This document shows, piece by piece, positions 34,865-46,160 of a stretch of DNA of 64,000 nt. The stretch comes from Macrotis lagotis (taxonomy: Eukaryota > Chordata > Mammalia > Peramelemorphia > Peramelidae), in the NCBI RefSeq assembly GCF_037893015.1, contig NC_133658.1, forward strand, positions 142,023,822 to 142,087,821, written 5' to 3'. How positions within the stretch are numbered: position 1 is the stretch's first letter; each line of letters begins with the position of its first letter. Below the pieces are notes generated by a model that saw only the letters and a program-made list of their open reading frames with translations, made no database searches and was not told where the DNA came from. Made by a program: the position numbers and the translations under genes.

Positions 34865-35120
34865 TAAGATAGATAGGAACAGTTAGATGGCATGATTGGG
34901 TAGAATGCTGGACCTGGAGTATGACTCATCTTCCTGAGTTCAAATCCAGCTTCAAATATTACTAGGTGTGTGGGCAAGTCACTTATCCCTATTTGCCTCA
35001 ATTCCTCATATGTAAAATGAGTTGAAGAAGGAAAAGGAAAAGCACTCCAATATCTTTAGCGAGAAAACCCAAATTAGATCACAAAGAATTGAATGTGACT
35101 GAAAAACAACTGATCAACAG
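34865..35120 (+). repeat. tRNA-derived SINE
   Basis: Sense SINE with 'cagttagatggcatgattggg', 'gggcaagtcacttatccctatttgcctc', 'atatctttagcgagaaaaccc' and the tail 'gaattgaatgtgactgaaaaac'. Same subfamily as 50.6, 55.3 and 57.9 kb. Confidence 0.8.
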
Positions 35121-35944
35121 AATTAAGACACATTATGTAGGTTGCTCAAGAGCTCTGCCCAGCAGGGCTATAACAGTCCAATTCTTAGATAAAACTGTCT
35201 ATACTAAAAAAAAAAACAAAACTAGGAGCACTTTTTCCTCATCTTCCTGCTAAATGGAATTATATTTTTAAATGTCATTTACACCTGTGAAGAGTCCCTG
35301 GAATATTGATTTTACTCTCTGATATCTGTGCACTATTCTATTTCATTCAGTCAAATTTATCCCAATTCAACACACATTCATTAAGGTAGTGCCTTTATCT
35401 ACCCAGTCAAATCAAAGGAATATGGTGACAGATGCATTGGATAGAGCATTAGATTTTGATTCAGATGATGACTCTAATACCTATGTGACTGAGCAAATCA
35501 CCTAACTTTTTCTTGGCCCTCAATATTCTAGCCTATAATATGCTGTATTTGTAGTCCATCCATTTAGTCTAAAGACTGGCACATGGTAAGCTCTTAAAAT
35601 ATGCTCATATACTGACTGATTTCCTATAAAATGAAAGGATATTCTAAATGTCTGATCCTATGATTTTAGTCATCTTAGACTGTCTATCCTGCTCTAGAAT
35701 TCAAAGGCATCACAATTCTCCAATATTGGCAAGAAAAAGGAGAGGTAAAGACCAATGAGAATGCTTTCTTGGGTGTTCCAGCACACCCAGTCAACACGAG
35801 ATGGATATCTACACACTGATACATAGTGAGATTAAGTCATATCTATATGACTAGACTTCCTCAATCCATAGATGAATCAGATTCAGAATTTGAACCCAGG
35901 CCTCCTGGCTATTTTCTATACCTTGGATATCTGAGATAAACTGG
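35121..35944. other. Intergenic, weak repeats
   Basis: A weak sense MIR lies at about 35430-35590. Otherwise unassigned. Confidence 0.4.
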
Positions 35945-36175
35945 TAATAACTCTGACTTATATAGAGCTTGCAGGCTTATCAGTGGTTTTCCTCATAGCA
36001 GCCCTGTGAAAGGAGTCCAAGTATTATTTTCCTTATTTGACAGATGACAAAATGGAGTCTCAAAGAGGAGAAGGGAAGTGAATTTTCTGATAGTCTCACA
36101 GCTAGGAAGTTATCAGAATTGAAGTTTTGGTTTCAAACTCAGAGTTCTCTGCACTGCTACAGGTGGCCTCTCCAT
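35945..36175 (-). repeat. MAR-type SINE, antisense
   Basis: 'cagccctgtgaaaggagtcc', 'tatttgacagatgacaaaatgg', 'tctcacagctaggaagttatc'. Confidence 0.7.
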
Positions 36176-36659
36176 TTTAGAATTTTTGAGATATATTGTG
36201 AATGACTCATAGCCTTCACCTATCATGTGTAAAATTCCCAGTTGATATTTGAAATGGGCAAATATCCAAAATGGCCCTCACCTCTTCTCTCTTTTCTTCT
36301 ACAATCCTTTCCTCTCTTCTTCCTTTGTTTTGGGATTTGGAGGTCTTTTTTTCTTAATTGGATCATGTAAGAATACACAAATATAGTTACTATATAGTCA
36401 CTAGAGGTGACTAGACTAGGTGATTTCTATGGTCTTTTCTAACCCTAAGTCTATAATCTTCAAATTTTTTATGAGGAGAAAAAAGAATATAATCGACAAG
36501 AAAGAAACTGACACCTTTCAGTTCCTTTGGAAAACATATGTTTTCCAAGTTCTTCAGGTCCTTTCCTTATGTTCAATTATGGTTAAGTCCTTCTCTCAAA
36601 ATTTCCAGTACCTGTTGAATGGAAATAGTTATTTAAAGACTTTCAGAATGATATAGGGA

Positions 36660-37150
36660 GGGCTAAATATGTTGTGTTTCTAAGGTGTGTGTATCTTCCA
36701 CCCACTTTGCAGCACCTGTGACCCAGAGAAAGGTCTCAAAGCCAAGAAGACTTTTTAAATTGCAGATAAATAAGATTTTGTTCCAGAAGCAGGGACTCAC
36801 AAGTACCATTCTCCTTGCCTTAATTGGGAGGTTTTGCTAACAGTTTGAAAATGTCACAAGTTTCTGCTTTGTTCCAAAGACTGGTAAAACTTTGTAATTT
36901 ACTTAAAGTCACTGGCAATTCATCTTGTCATATGCAGCACTATTAAGGACTCACTGAGATGGTGCAGAATTTATGGGAAGTACCAGACGATTAATTCCCA
37001 ATGAGATTTCAGAGTTCAGCATATACTCTTTGTTTGGCCTCTTGTGATATGAGTAACTTGTGATATGAAAGTCATGGATTCCACTGAAACTAATTTTCTT
37101 CAGGTAACTGATTATCATCTTTCTCATTACAATAAGCATAACTCCAGTGA
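36660..37150. other. Single-copy block, candidate noncoding element
   Basis: About 490 bases of complex, repeat-free sequence. It includes 'ccttaattgggag' (homeodomain-type TAATTG) and 'gctttgttcc' (SOX-type CTTTGTT). No coding signal. Function is inference only. Confidence 0.3.
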
Positions 37151-37254
37151 TAGTACCATGAGGACACTGACACTCTTATTACCAATCAATCATTAGTCTT
37201 CCATTAGCTTTAGTGTGCAAATATTGAATGTACCTCATTTGTACTAGAATTAGC

Positions 37255-37440
37255 ATGGTACAGAAGGTAGGCATTGGACTTGAAATTAGGAAGACATGGT
37301 TTCAAATTCCACCTCAGAAATATATTAATGGTATAGATCAAGTCATTTAACCTATCTATGATTCAGTTTCCTAATCTGTAAAATACAGGAATGGATGTAA
37401 TAGCCTTCAAGCTCCCTTCCAATTCTAAATCTACAAACTG
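37255..37440 (+). repeat. MIR-type SINE
   Basis: 'gcattggacttgaaattagg', 'gatcaagtcatttaacctatc', 'tcagtttcctaatctgtaaaatac'. Confidence 0.7.
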
Positions 37441-37687
37441 ACATACTAGACAATCTCAATGGTCCGTTCTAGATCCAAGATTTTAAAAGTCATCGTCATC
37501 ATCTGCCTACCAAGTTGCTTATTGTGTATAAGTTTTTTGATGTTTGCCATAGGTTCCTTCTATATTGTTACCAACAGTTCTACCACTAGGGAAATGAGTA
37601 GAAGATCTTCACTAGATAGGCAGCAGGAGAATAATTATTTTGACCATGGCAACTTCTGAATATTATCTATCATGATGTGAAGAAGTT

Positions 37688-37873
37688 GCAATCTATATTG
37701 TCATATTTTTAAGGGTTTTTGTTTGCAAGGCAAATGGGGTTAAGTGGCTTGCCCAAGGCCACACAGCTAGGTAATTATTAAATGTCTGAGACCGGATTTG
37801 AACCCAGGTACTCCTGACTCCAGGGCCAGTGCTTTATCCACTGCGCCACCTAGCCGCCCCTGCAATCTATATT
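37688..37873 (-). repeat. Young marsupial SINE with 13-bp target-site duplication
   Basis: Antisense SINE body about 37701-37860, flanked by TGCAATCTATATT at 37688-37700 and 37861-37873. Body words: 'ggttaagtggcttgcccaag', 'acaccgg'-type 'gagaccggatttgaaccc', 'ctgcgccacctagccgcccc'. Confidence 0.95.
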
Positions 37874-38054
37874 AATAGAGGGAATACCACAAAGGGGAAA
37901 TTGTGAATTGTTGAAGTATTCTCTTTGAGAGATAGAGGCAGAGAGATAGAATTTGTTGTGACAGCAAAGATTCTGAGCAAAAACAAGCATGCAAAACAAA
38001 ACAAAACAAAAAACTCTCCAACATTTAAATGATAAATTATTTCTCATTTTCTTA

Positions 38055-38235
38055 AAGGATCATTGACTTAAAACTGGAAACTATCTTAGATATAATCTAG
38101 TCCAGGACCTTTGTTTTAACAAAAAGAAAAGGTCAAGATAAATGAAGTGACTTGTCCAAGATCACATAGGATATAGCTGAGATTTAAATTCAGTTCCTCT
38201 GATTCTAAATTCACATATATCATGCTGCCTCAATG
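38055..38235 (-). repeat. MIR-type SINE, antisense
   Basis: 'ggaaactatcttagatataatctagtcc', 'gaagtgacttgtccaagatcac'. Confidence 0.65.
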
Positions 38236-38337
38236 CCTCTTATAAGTAATCAGCCTTCATGCTGCATGTCCATGAGAAAACCTAAACAGTATCAAAAGAA
38301 TACAGGTTGCTCATTTGGGGAGGAGTTTCATTTCCTA

Positions 38338-38490
38338 TGTTAGTTAGGTGGCACACTGGATAGAGTACCAGACCTGGAGTCAGGAGAACATGAGTTCAAA
38401 CCCAGCCTCAGACACAATAATTACCTAGTTGTGTGACCTTGGTTGTGTCACTTAACCTCACTGAATTGCTAAAAACAAAACAAAACAAAA
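38338..38490 (+). repeat. Young-type marsupial SINE
   Basis: 'agttaggtggcacactggatagag', 'cctggagtcaggagaacatg', 'cacaataattacctagttgtg', ending in an (AAAAC)n tail. Confidence 0.88.
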
Positions 38491-38534
38491 AAATGAAATA
38501 TGATCTTTCATATGTTCCAGGTCATAACAGTGTG

Positions 38535-38640
38535 ACTGGCAGACAGGCAGGAAGGAAGAAAAGATAAAAAAAGAAAAAACAAAAGAATGGAGGAAAGAAA
38601 AAAAAGGAAGAAAAAGGAAAGAAGAACATAAGGCTAGGCA
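38535..38640. repeat. Purine-rich GA tract
   Basis: Almost all plus-strand bases are A or G. This produces the phenylalanine/leucine-rich minus-strand frames at 38458-38782, which are artefacts. Confidence 0.85.
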
Positions 38641-39023
38641 ATATTCTTGCTTTTCCATTTGCTTTTCTGGGTGGAGGGAGGGAGGTATTTTGTTTTCTGA
38701 GTAGACACATGAGCTGCAACCTTGCTCTCACTGATTCCATGGAATTCTGTCCCAGTTTAACACTTTTAGATCCATTTAACATTTCGTCATCATTGAGAAC
38801 TTTGCCCTGCTGAGTGGAAGCTAATCCACAAATTTGCTAATATGGGCCTCAGAAAAGGACAGATTTGCTTTTGTCAAATGAAAGCACAAAGTGTTTTTTG
38901 ACCTATTTAAAGCAACAAGAGTTTGGAGTGCCACAAGGGCTCCTGTTTGGACAACTGGAATGAACCTGAATTGTACATTGTTACTTTGGTCCTTGACCAT
39001 AATATTCCACACATCCTAAGTTA

Positions 39024-39237
39024 ACCACACAATACTGAGTGTTTGAACTGAAAGAGATTTGAGAACATAGAACGTTAGTGAGAGGAAGCTCTTTATAACA
39101 ACAACAACAACAGCAGAAAAGCAGAATTCTGGTGGTGGAAGGAATCTTAGAGATCCATTACAAACACCTCATTCTAATAAAATAAGAAATAAAAATGAAA
39201 ATGAAATAAATAAAAGAAATAAAGTGAGGTGAGATTC
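39024..39237 (+). repeat. Dispersed repeat, copy paired with 40.2 kb
   Basis: Matches 40234-40437 from 'accacacaatactgag' through 'gtttgaactgaaagagatttgagaacatag' and 'agcagaattctggtggtgg' to 'gaggtgagatt', same orientation, offset 1210 bp. Contains (AAC)n near 39098. Confidence 0.85.
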
Positions 39238-39935
39238 CATGCTTTACTTAACCTAATCCATTTCAAGAACCATTATAATAGCCTTGTAGTTGGTGTCTCT
39301 TGCCCTCCCAGTCTCAAGTCTCTCCCCATTCTTGTTCAACCATTTGTATATATCGAAGTGATCTTCTGTAAGTACATGTCTGCCCATGTGACCTCCCTTC
39401 CAAATCCCATTCAGTGAATTCCAGTAGCTGCAAGTTCCTCTAGGATCAAACACAAATCCTCCATTTAGATTTTCAAACCCAGGATAACCTAACTCCTTCT
39501 TATCTTTTCAGTCTTCTTACACCTTACACCTCTCCACCAGAGACACTATCTTTCTTGCTGTTACTTGGACAAGACATTCCATCCCCAGACTGTCTCTTTT
39601 CACTGGCTGCTCCCCATGTCTGGAATGCTCTCCTTCCTCTCTAGCACCTGGCTTCCTTCCAAGTCCCAACTGAAGTCTTATCTTCATTAAGAAGTCTTTT
39701 CAATTTCCCTTATTGTTAATGTTCTTTTTTCTGTGATTATCCCCAATTTATCCTGTATATACATATCTTGATTGCACAGAGTTGTTTGTGTTTCATCTCC
39801 CCCATTAAAGTTTGAGGTACTTGAGAGTAGAGACTATTTTTGATAGTGTATTTTCTTGGCCTGTATATCCCTGTGCTTAGCATCATCCCTTTCCCCTAGT
39901 GGGTACTTAATAAATGCTTGTTGACTGACTGAACT
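39238..39935 (+). repeat. L2 LINE relic, 3' end
   Basis: One of the best L2 copies here: 'tgctccccatgtctggaatgctctccttcc', 'cttccaagtcccaactgaagtc', 'gggtacttaataaatgcttg', ending TTGACTGACTGA. Confidence 0.85.
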
Positions 39936-40129
39936 CAAGAACTATCTCTACAGACTTAGTTAAATAGCACAGCACTAATGAAGAATTGTCTTGGGTATTA
40001 TTATCTATTATCTATTACAAAATTTAGAGAAACTCAAATCCCCAAATCCCAAAAGACTTTGCTGGTGACACGATATATTATAACTTTTTGGCCTTCAATT
40101 GTTTTTTTTTTTTTGATAAGGAGGTTGAA

Positions 40130-40437
40130 AAGAATATAGAAATTCAGAAATGGAGGAAACTTAGAACACAATGTAGAATATTGAGCTGGAAGGGTCTTCA
40201 GAACAAAGACACAGAAACTCAGAATTAGAATGTACCACACAATATTGAATGTTTGAACTGAAAGGGATTTGAGAACATAGAATGTTAGAGAGTAGAGGTA
40301 CTTTTACAACAGGATAAAACAGAATTCTGGTGTTGGAAGGGATGTTAGAGAGACAGTAAATGACATAATAATAATATTATAATAATATCTAATATTATAA
40401 AATAAAATGAATTAAACAAATAAAATGAGGTGGGATT
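40130..40437 (+). repeat. Dispersed repeat with tandem 30-37-bp units
   Basis: 40234-40437 pairs with 39024-39237. Upstream, 40130-40233 adds further units of the 'agaat...gaagggtcttcagaac' kind, so this copy has about six units. It ends in an AATA-rich tail. Confidence 0.75.
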
Positions 40438-40944
40438 ATATTCTTAATTTAAAAAATTAAGTGAAATTAGGATGTGTTAGGTTTGAGCTTAATATCAGAT
40501 TTCTAATTTGGGTCACTTATATAAGAATAAAACTGATAACTCTTTTTTTTCTTCCTTGCAGCAAACAATACTATAAAACTATAGTATTGTCTTTTGAGTT
40601 TTACTGACATGTAGTATGGTGAAAGAATATCTAAATAATAATTTCCATGAGAAAGAATAGATTAGTAAACTCAGTATTTTGATGTCGTAATCTCACCTAA
40701 TCTAACATTCTGATATATTAACAGAAGCATAATATCCATAAGGAGGCAAATAATATTTTTAGTGTACTCTGTCCTGTTCAGAGGCAAATTTTATTTCATT
40801 TGAAAAATATTTAGAAGCACCTAATGTGTATGTTTAAACTTTTGAGCTATTCTTGGTCATGAAAATCATGTGAGGGCTATGTATGGGGTTAGGGAGAGAT
40901 GGGAAATAGATATAAGATGTGCACAAATAAACATGAAACTGATA
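40438..40944. other. Intergenic, unassigned
   Basis: AT-rich; no gene or repeat recognised. A near-perfect inverted repeat around 40570-40586 (ACTATAAAACTATAGT) is present. Confidence 0.4.
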
Positions 40945-41075
40945 TCACAGTATCATAGGTTTAGAGGTAGAAGAGCATCTTAGAGGTCTCCTAACACAAT
41001 AGTACCATTTTATGGATGAGGAAACTGAAACCCAGAGAAATTGAACTTTTTGCTAAGACTATGTGGTAAAAGGAA
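40945..41075 (-). repeat. MIR-type SINE, antisense
   Basis: 'atcataggtttagaggtagaagagcatcttag', 'ttatggatgaggaaactgaaacccagag'. Confidence 0.7.
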
Positions 41076-41121
41076 AAGAAGAAATCAGACAAAGTACTCT
41101 AACAAGTTGGAGGAGAAGGAG

Positions 41122-41163
<42 letters not shown>
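41122..41163. repeat. (TAA)n microsatellite
   Basis: About 14 AAT/TAA units directly before the SINE. Confidence 0.97.
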
Positions 41164-41164
<1 letters not shown>

Positions 41165-41166
<2 letters not shown>

Positions 41167-41472
41167 TACTTGTCCTTCATTTTCAAAGAAGACCACAACA
41201 TCATGGAGGTGTTGCAGTGACAAGCAGGTAAACTGAATTTGAGTGGGGGGGGGGGGGCTGTGCTAAGACATCAGCCTCATTTTCTTCACCAGAACCCTTT
41301 GAGTTCAGTAGTCAGATATATATCAGGATGACTGAAGATGACCATGGATATGAGGCAATCAGGGTTAAGTGACTTGACCAAGTTCACACAGCTAGTAAAT
41401 GGCAAGTGTCTGATGGCGGCTTCAAACTCCTGTCTTCCTGAATCCAAGGTCAGTGCTCCATCCACTGCACCG
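41165..41472 (-). repeat. Composite marsupial SINE, antisense
   Basis: 'ttgtccttcattttcaaagaagacc', 'catcatggaggtg' at the left and 'gaggcaatcagggttaagtg', 'ccatccactgcacc' at the right: the reverse of the 28.6-kb copy. A G13 run sits at 41245-41257. Confidence 0.82.
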
Positions 41473-41889
41473 GGACAGGCAGGTAAGACTTCTCAGAAGA
41501 CATGATCCACAAAATACATCATAAAAGAAGATAAGGATTACACCAGGTGATGATTACAAGAGGCATGAGGGTAACAGGCTGGATCAGGGAATATTCCTTT
41601 CTGGCTGAAAAGTAATAGGGTATGTAGGTCCTGGGTAATTATTTGTTTTGGTGGTTATGTTATAGTGGAGATATCTGCTGAGGTGTCTATGAGCTTGCAG
41701 AAGCTGTGTTATTGGAATAATGGTTTCCTAGTCCCTTTCTCTCTAATTCACACCTCTCCTTGATCCCTTTTTCTACATTTAAAAACATTTTTAAAAAACC
41801 TTATACCCACCCCAATTTATTAGACCTTTATTTAATCCTCAGCAGTTCTCTGTCCAGTCCTTCAGAATCAGAGGTTCTTTACCTGGGAT

Positions 41890-42010
41890 CTATAAATTTA
41901 AATTATGTGTATATATATGTGTATATGTGTAATGACATATAAATATGCATATATATAGATATGTATATATATATACACATACACATATTGCATACATATA
42001 TCTAATAACT
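41890..42010. repeat. AT-rich dinucleotide tract
   Basis: Degenerate TA/TG/CA alternation. Confidence 0.9.
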
Positions 42011-42489
42011 ATTTGAATATAATTTATTTCCTCTATATTCTATTTCCTACATTGAAGAACTTTATTCTAAGAAGGGGTTTGAAACTTCTTCACCAGATGG
42101 CCAAAGGAGTCTATGACACACACACAAAATCTTAAAAACCACTGATCTAGAGTCAAATCATAGTTCAAACTCTTGGTCAGGGATAGAGTTGGGATGTGAG
42201 TTCAGAACCTGTGATTTAAACCATATACAGTCTTCTCTGTAATTACCTTGTCTTAGACTCTGACCTTTCCACACTGATTACTCATAGTTTAAGAAATTCT
42301 AACTGATTAGCCAAAGCTTAAATTGTAGTCTCCCAGCTTTTTTTAAAAGGAAAAGTTGACCCTCCCAGGCCCCCCACTTTCTCCTCTTACCCACTAATAA
42401 ATGAACAATACTCTGGGTATTGTTCAGAAAACAGAAAACAAACAAACAAAAAAATAAAGCAGCCTCAGAAATGCTGGGAATGATTCCTA

Positions 42490-43255
42490 TATGTTTTGAC
42501 TTGTAAACAGAGGGATGGAAGCTGTGACCTCTCAGGGTGGTTTTCAGTCTTAGAATCTTATGAAAAAAGAATGGAACAGTCTTTAAAAGTGATCCAGTTA
42601 CCAGAGGTTACAGGAAGCATAGAAAGCTTCCTAAGAACTCCCACCCTGAGCTCTATTGTCTGTTGCACTGAACCTTATCCCATTGCATTCTTCTTTGGGG
42701 GTTCTGTCCAGGTTACACAGGTATATATTCTCCTTCTGAGTCAGTCAGTGGATAGCAGTTCCAGTCTGGCACCTTTTAAAAATAATACTGGCCTCTTCAT
42801 GTTAGTTTGTTATGACCATTTATTATTTGCTGTGTTACCAACTCTCTGGGAGGACAGTCACTTTGGAAGCTCCTAGACTATTTGTTCTGCGTGTCTTTTT
42901 AAGCTTGAACTCAGGGGTTCCCTGAAAGTAGTCATAATGACCTCCTACCAGGAGCCCCTGGGGCACACAAGAGACCCAGCCAACCAGGTACAAATTCCTT
43001 CACTTAACCTGGACCTTTTACATCACGTCCCGTATTTCTGCTTCTGAGAGCCCTGTGAGGAAACTCACTGAGCTGGTTTCCTGGATCAGCTCCCAGATCC
43101 TGGGTGCTGGGCTTCCTCATTTCACAAGGCTTGCAGGTAGTAAACATCTTCCTTCCCACTCCAGAGAACTGTGGCTCACTCTGCAGGGGTCCAGAGGCAT
43201 GATTGGACTAAATGAGGAAGTCAGAGAACTCAGAGTTCTGAAGTGCCCTTAAGGT
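42490..43255. other. Single-copy block, candidate noncoding element or RNA exon
   Basis: About 765 bases free of repeat words and GC-richer than neighbours. A plus frame of 126 codons at 42496-42876 opens on TTG; its first ATG is codon 27, so it is unlikely to be a mammalian CDS. 'cttctgagtcagtcag' near 42733 includes TGAGTCA (AP-1). Confidence 0.35.
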
Positions 43256-43424
43256 TAGATAAATAGACAGTCCAGATGAGTTGGAAATGGGAGAAACAGG
43301 CCTGCCTGGAGCTCTCTAGAGACAGTGATCTTCCTGATGCTATGTGAATGACAAAGAAAGTTTTGAGTAAGTGGAAAATTGTGTGGAGTGCAAAGATTTT
43401 TTTGCTTGAGATACAGTATGTGTT

Positions 43425-43585
43425 TGGAAGTATATATACACATATATGTGTCTGTGTGTGTTTATATATGAGTGTGTATATTATGTGTAATATATGTAAT
43501 ATATACATATTTGATAGTGAACCATACTATGTAATATATATATATATTATATATATGTATTATGTAATTTATATACACACATATC
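43425..43585. repeat. TA/TG-rich simple repeat
   Basis: Alternating purine-pyrimidine (GTGT/TATA) sequence. Confidence 0.9.
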
Positions 43586-43727
43586 AAAACATAATTTTAT
43601 CTTGATAGTTTTGAAATTCCTTTTTGGAAATGTTAAAACCCCTTTGATATGATAGTTTTTAAAACTGGGTATAGGGCTTTACTTAGAGAGGTATTTACTC
43701 CTTTACTACATTTGAAAAAATGCTTGA

Positions 43728-43868
43728 AGTGAGGGCAACTAGGTGGTGCAGTGGATAGAGCACTGGCCCTGGAGTCAGGATGACTTAATAATTACCTAGC
43801 TGGGTGACTTTGGGTAAGTCACTTAACCCCATTGCTTTGCAAAAACAAAAACAAAAACAAAGAATACA
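43728..43868 (+). repeat. Young-type SINE with internal deletion
   Basis: Sense SINE: 'caactaggtggtgcagtgg', 'cctggagtcaggatgac' passes straight into 'ttaataattacctagctggg', so about 27 bases normally between them (the box B / 'gagttcaaatc' part) are missing. (AAAAAC)n tail. Confidence 0.88.
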
Positions 43869-44075
43869 TGAAGTGTCCATATCTAGGCAGAGAAACAATC
43901 AAAAACAGACAGAAACAAAGACACGAAGACAAAGAGAAACATAGAAAGAAGGGGGGGTGAAGGACAGGGAAAGACAGCAAGTCAGAAAGACAGGAGGGGG
44001 GAGAGGAGAGGGGAAGAGAGAGACCTAGAGACAAAGAAAAAAGAGACAGAGGTAGAGAGACAGAGAGAGAGGAGA
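43869..44075. repeat. Purine-rich (GA) region
   Basis: AGAC/AGAG/GGGA-rich plus strand; the source of the 111-codon serine/leucine-rich minus frame at 43819-44154, rejected as a gene. Confidence 0.85.
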
Positions 44076-44314
44076 TCCTCCATTGAAATGTAACTATTAC
44101 CTTAGAATAATAAGGAAACGATCCTGAGTTCTCAATTTTAATTCTAATGAACATTCATTTATCAAGTGACTACTATGTACCAGACCCAATGTTGAGTAGC
44201 ATGGTGATAGGGAATGAGTTCAGTCAGGTCCTGCCTTTGGATACAATACAGAAACATTGTGATTGTCATTTAAGAGCTGGCCTTGAGTCATTTAAGGGCC
44301 AGTGAGAAGTTCAC

Positions 44315-44720
44315 AAATAAATAAATGAATAAATAAATAAAGTGTATGTATATATTTATGTATGTTTGTATATCTCACCTATCTATCTAGTGGAATTGGA
44401 CTGGTTAATTTCTAAAATTCTTTTCAGTTCTAAATACAATGTGATTCAATTTAACGTTTATTTTATTATTATTATTATTACTCTGCACAGAACTTATGGT
44501 AGGTGTTGGGAATGCAAAGATAAAAGCAGGCGAAATATATGTATATATATATATATAAATGCACAATAGTTTGTGTGTTTATGTATATATACACATATGT
44601 ATATGTAATTATTAATTATTCCTGCATGTTATCTATAATAAATTTCCTGAATGTTTATATATAATGGCATATATATATACATATATATACATATATATAT
44701 ATATATGTATGTATATGTCC
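44315..44720. repeat. Cluster of simple repeats
   Basis: (AAAT)n at about 44316-44342, (TTA)n at 44463-44480, (TA)n near 44536-44558 and 44669-44710. Confidence 0.85.
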
Positions 44721-44839
44721 TACTATATGTTTCTTGGCAAGTTAATTCCCAAATACTTGATGAATTTTGCTGTTAAATTCAAAGATATTTCTCTTCCTAT
44801 CTCTAGCTCCTGTGGGTTTTGTTAGGGATAATAGGTCCA

Positions 44840-45115
44840 CTGAATATTTCTTGACCATCTCCCACCTCTAAGCATGTCCATAGGTTATCTTCTCCCATCT
44901 TGATATTCATTCCTACCAAACACCTTAGACTCTCTATCCTCTTTCCGGGCGGCTAGAGTCACTTCATTTTAGACCTTGCTTGGTTTTTCTCACTTGTCGG
45001 TGCTTTCCCCTTCCTAATTTAAGTACCTTGAACATATAGACCTTTTTTATTTTTACATCTCCCCAGCATCTAGCATGGACCTTAAATAAAATAAGACCTT
45101 AATAAATGCTTTCTG
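44840..45115 (+). repeat. L2 LINE tail
   Basis: 'aagtaccttgaacatatagacc', 'acatctccccagcatctagcatgg', 'accttaataaatgctttctgg'. Contains an isolated CpG pair 'ccgggcgg' at 44946. Confidence 0.65.
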
Positions 45116-45119
45116 GATT

Positions 45120-45300
45120 GAATCAAATTGTATTTAGAGCTGGAAAGATCTTAGAAGTTATCCAGTTTAACTCCACTCATTTTACAGTTAAGGAAACTGA
45201 GTCCCAGAGAGCTTTAGTTAAGTCACTCTTACCAAAGGTCACAGAAGGAGTAACAATGGTATCATTTGAACTCTCTGACTTTAAATCCAGTGCTTCAATA
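45120..45300 (-). repeat. MIR-type SINE, antisense
   Basis: 'tagagctggaaagatcttagaagttatcc', 'cattttacagttaaggaaactgagtcccagagag', 'aaggtcacagaagg'. Confidence 0.75.
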
Positions 45301-45984
45301 TTCCTGTGTTCAAGGAACACACAATACTCATATTTCATGTTTCAATGTTCTTATCTTAAGCTGCTAAGAACAAACAATACTCATATTTCCTCTGATAAAC
45401 ACTAGATGCCTATAGAAACTGAGGCTGATGGTTAAAAAGCCTGAGTGGCACTGGGTGTGGTTCATTATCAAATGCTATCAAATCAGTGTGACCTCTCTGG
45501 AGGTTCTCTGGCTTTCCTTTACACCTCTTGATAGTTGGATCTGAAGAGCTATTACTTACCAATTGTTGCATGTTGTGAGTCAATGTAGGGAGAGAAGGCT
45601 AAGGAATTCACTTAGGGAGTTGGGTAGCAGTTATGACTCTTGGCAGCTTCTTGCTTTATCTAATTTTTACTAATCAAGACTATGCTCATTTGTTTCTATA
45701 CTACTTGAGGAAGACAAGGAATATCAGTACCCTCTAAGTTTCAGTTCCCTGGGCAAAGTCCCAGCCATCCTAGCTATGATTCTATGGATTAGTTTCCTAG
45801 TTACTTTCTTCCTCCCACCCCATGCACCCCCACCAATTTGCTTCTTTGATTTGCAGGCTCATAAAGTTATATTACAAGACTACCATCCCTATTTGCTGAT
45901 TCTTGAAACTTCCATGGCAGAGCCCAAAATCTTTCATTTCACAATTGGAGACAAACTATAAAAGGTAAAGACCCTGGAAGAGTT
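45301..45984. other. Intergenic, unassigned
   Basis: A near-duplicate 'cacacaatactcatatttc' / 'caaacaatactcatatttc' lies at about 45318 and 45372. No gene. Confidence 0.4.
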
Positions 45985-46160
45985 ATCAGACACAGAATAA
46001 TGGAGCAGTGTAAGTAAAAAGGGTCTTAAAGAAATAGTCCGTGATACTTTACCCATTTTGCATAGAAAGAAACTGAGGCTAAGAGGTGAAGTAATTTGTC
46101 TAAGGCCGCACAGCTAGGAGATGGTAAAGCTGGGATTTAAACCATCTTATTCTAAGTCAA
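45985..46160 (-). repeat. MIR-type SINE, antisense
   Basis: 'cattttgcatagaaagaaactgaggctaag', 'ctaaggccgcacagctagg'. Confidence 0.75.

Noticed and set aside
38458-38782. Phenylalanine-rich minus-strand frames resembling membrane proteins
   Set aside because: Artefacts of a purine-rich plus-strand tract.
39024-40437. Direct repeats as LTRs of an endogenous retrovirus
   Set aside because: The interior is an L2 relic and no gag, pol, primer-binding site or polypurine tract is visible; the repeats also lack TG...CA ends.
42496-42876. 126-codon plus-strand frame as a gene
   Set aside because: Its first codon is TTG and the first ATG is codon 27; no recognisable protein.
43819-44154. 111-codon minus-strand serine/leucine-rich frame
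   Set aside because: Produced by a GA-rich simple tract and a SINE tail.
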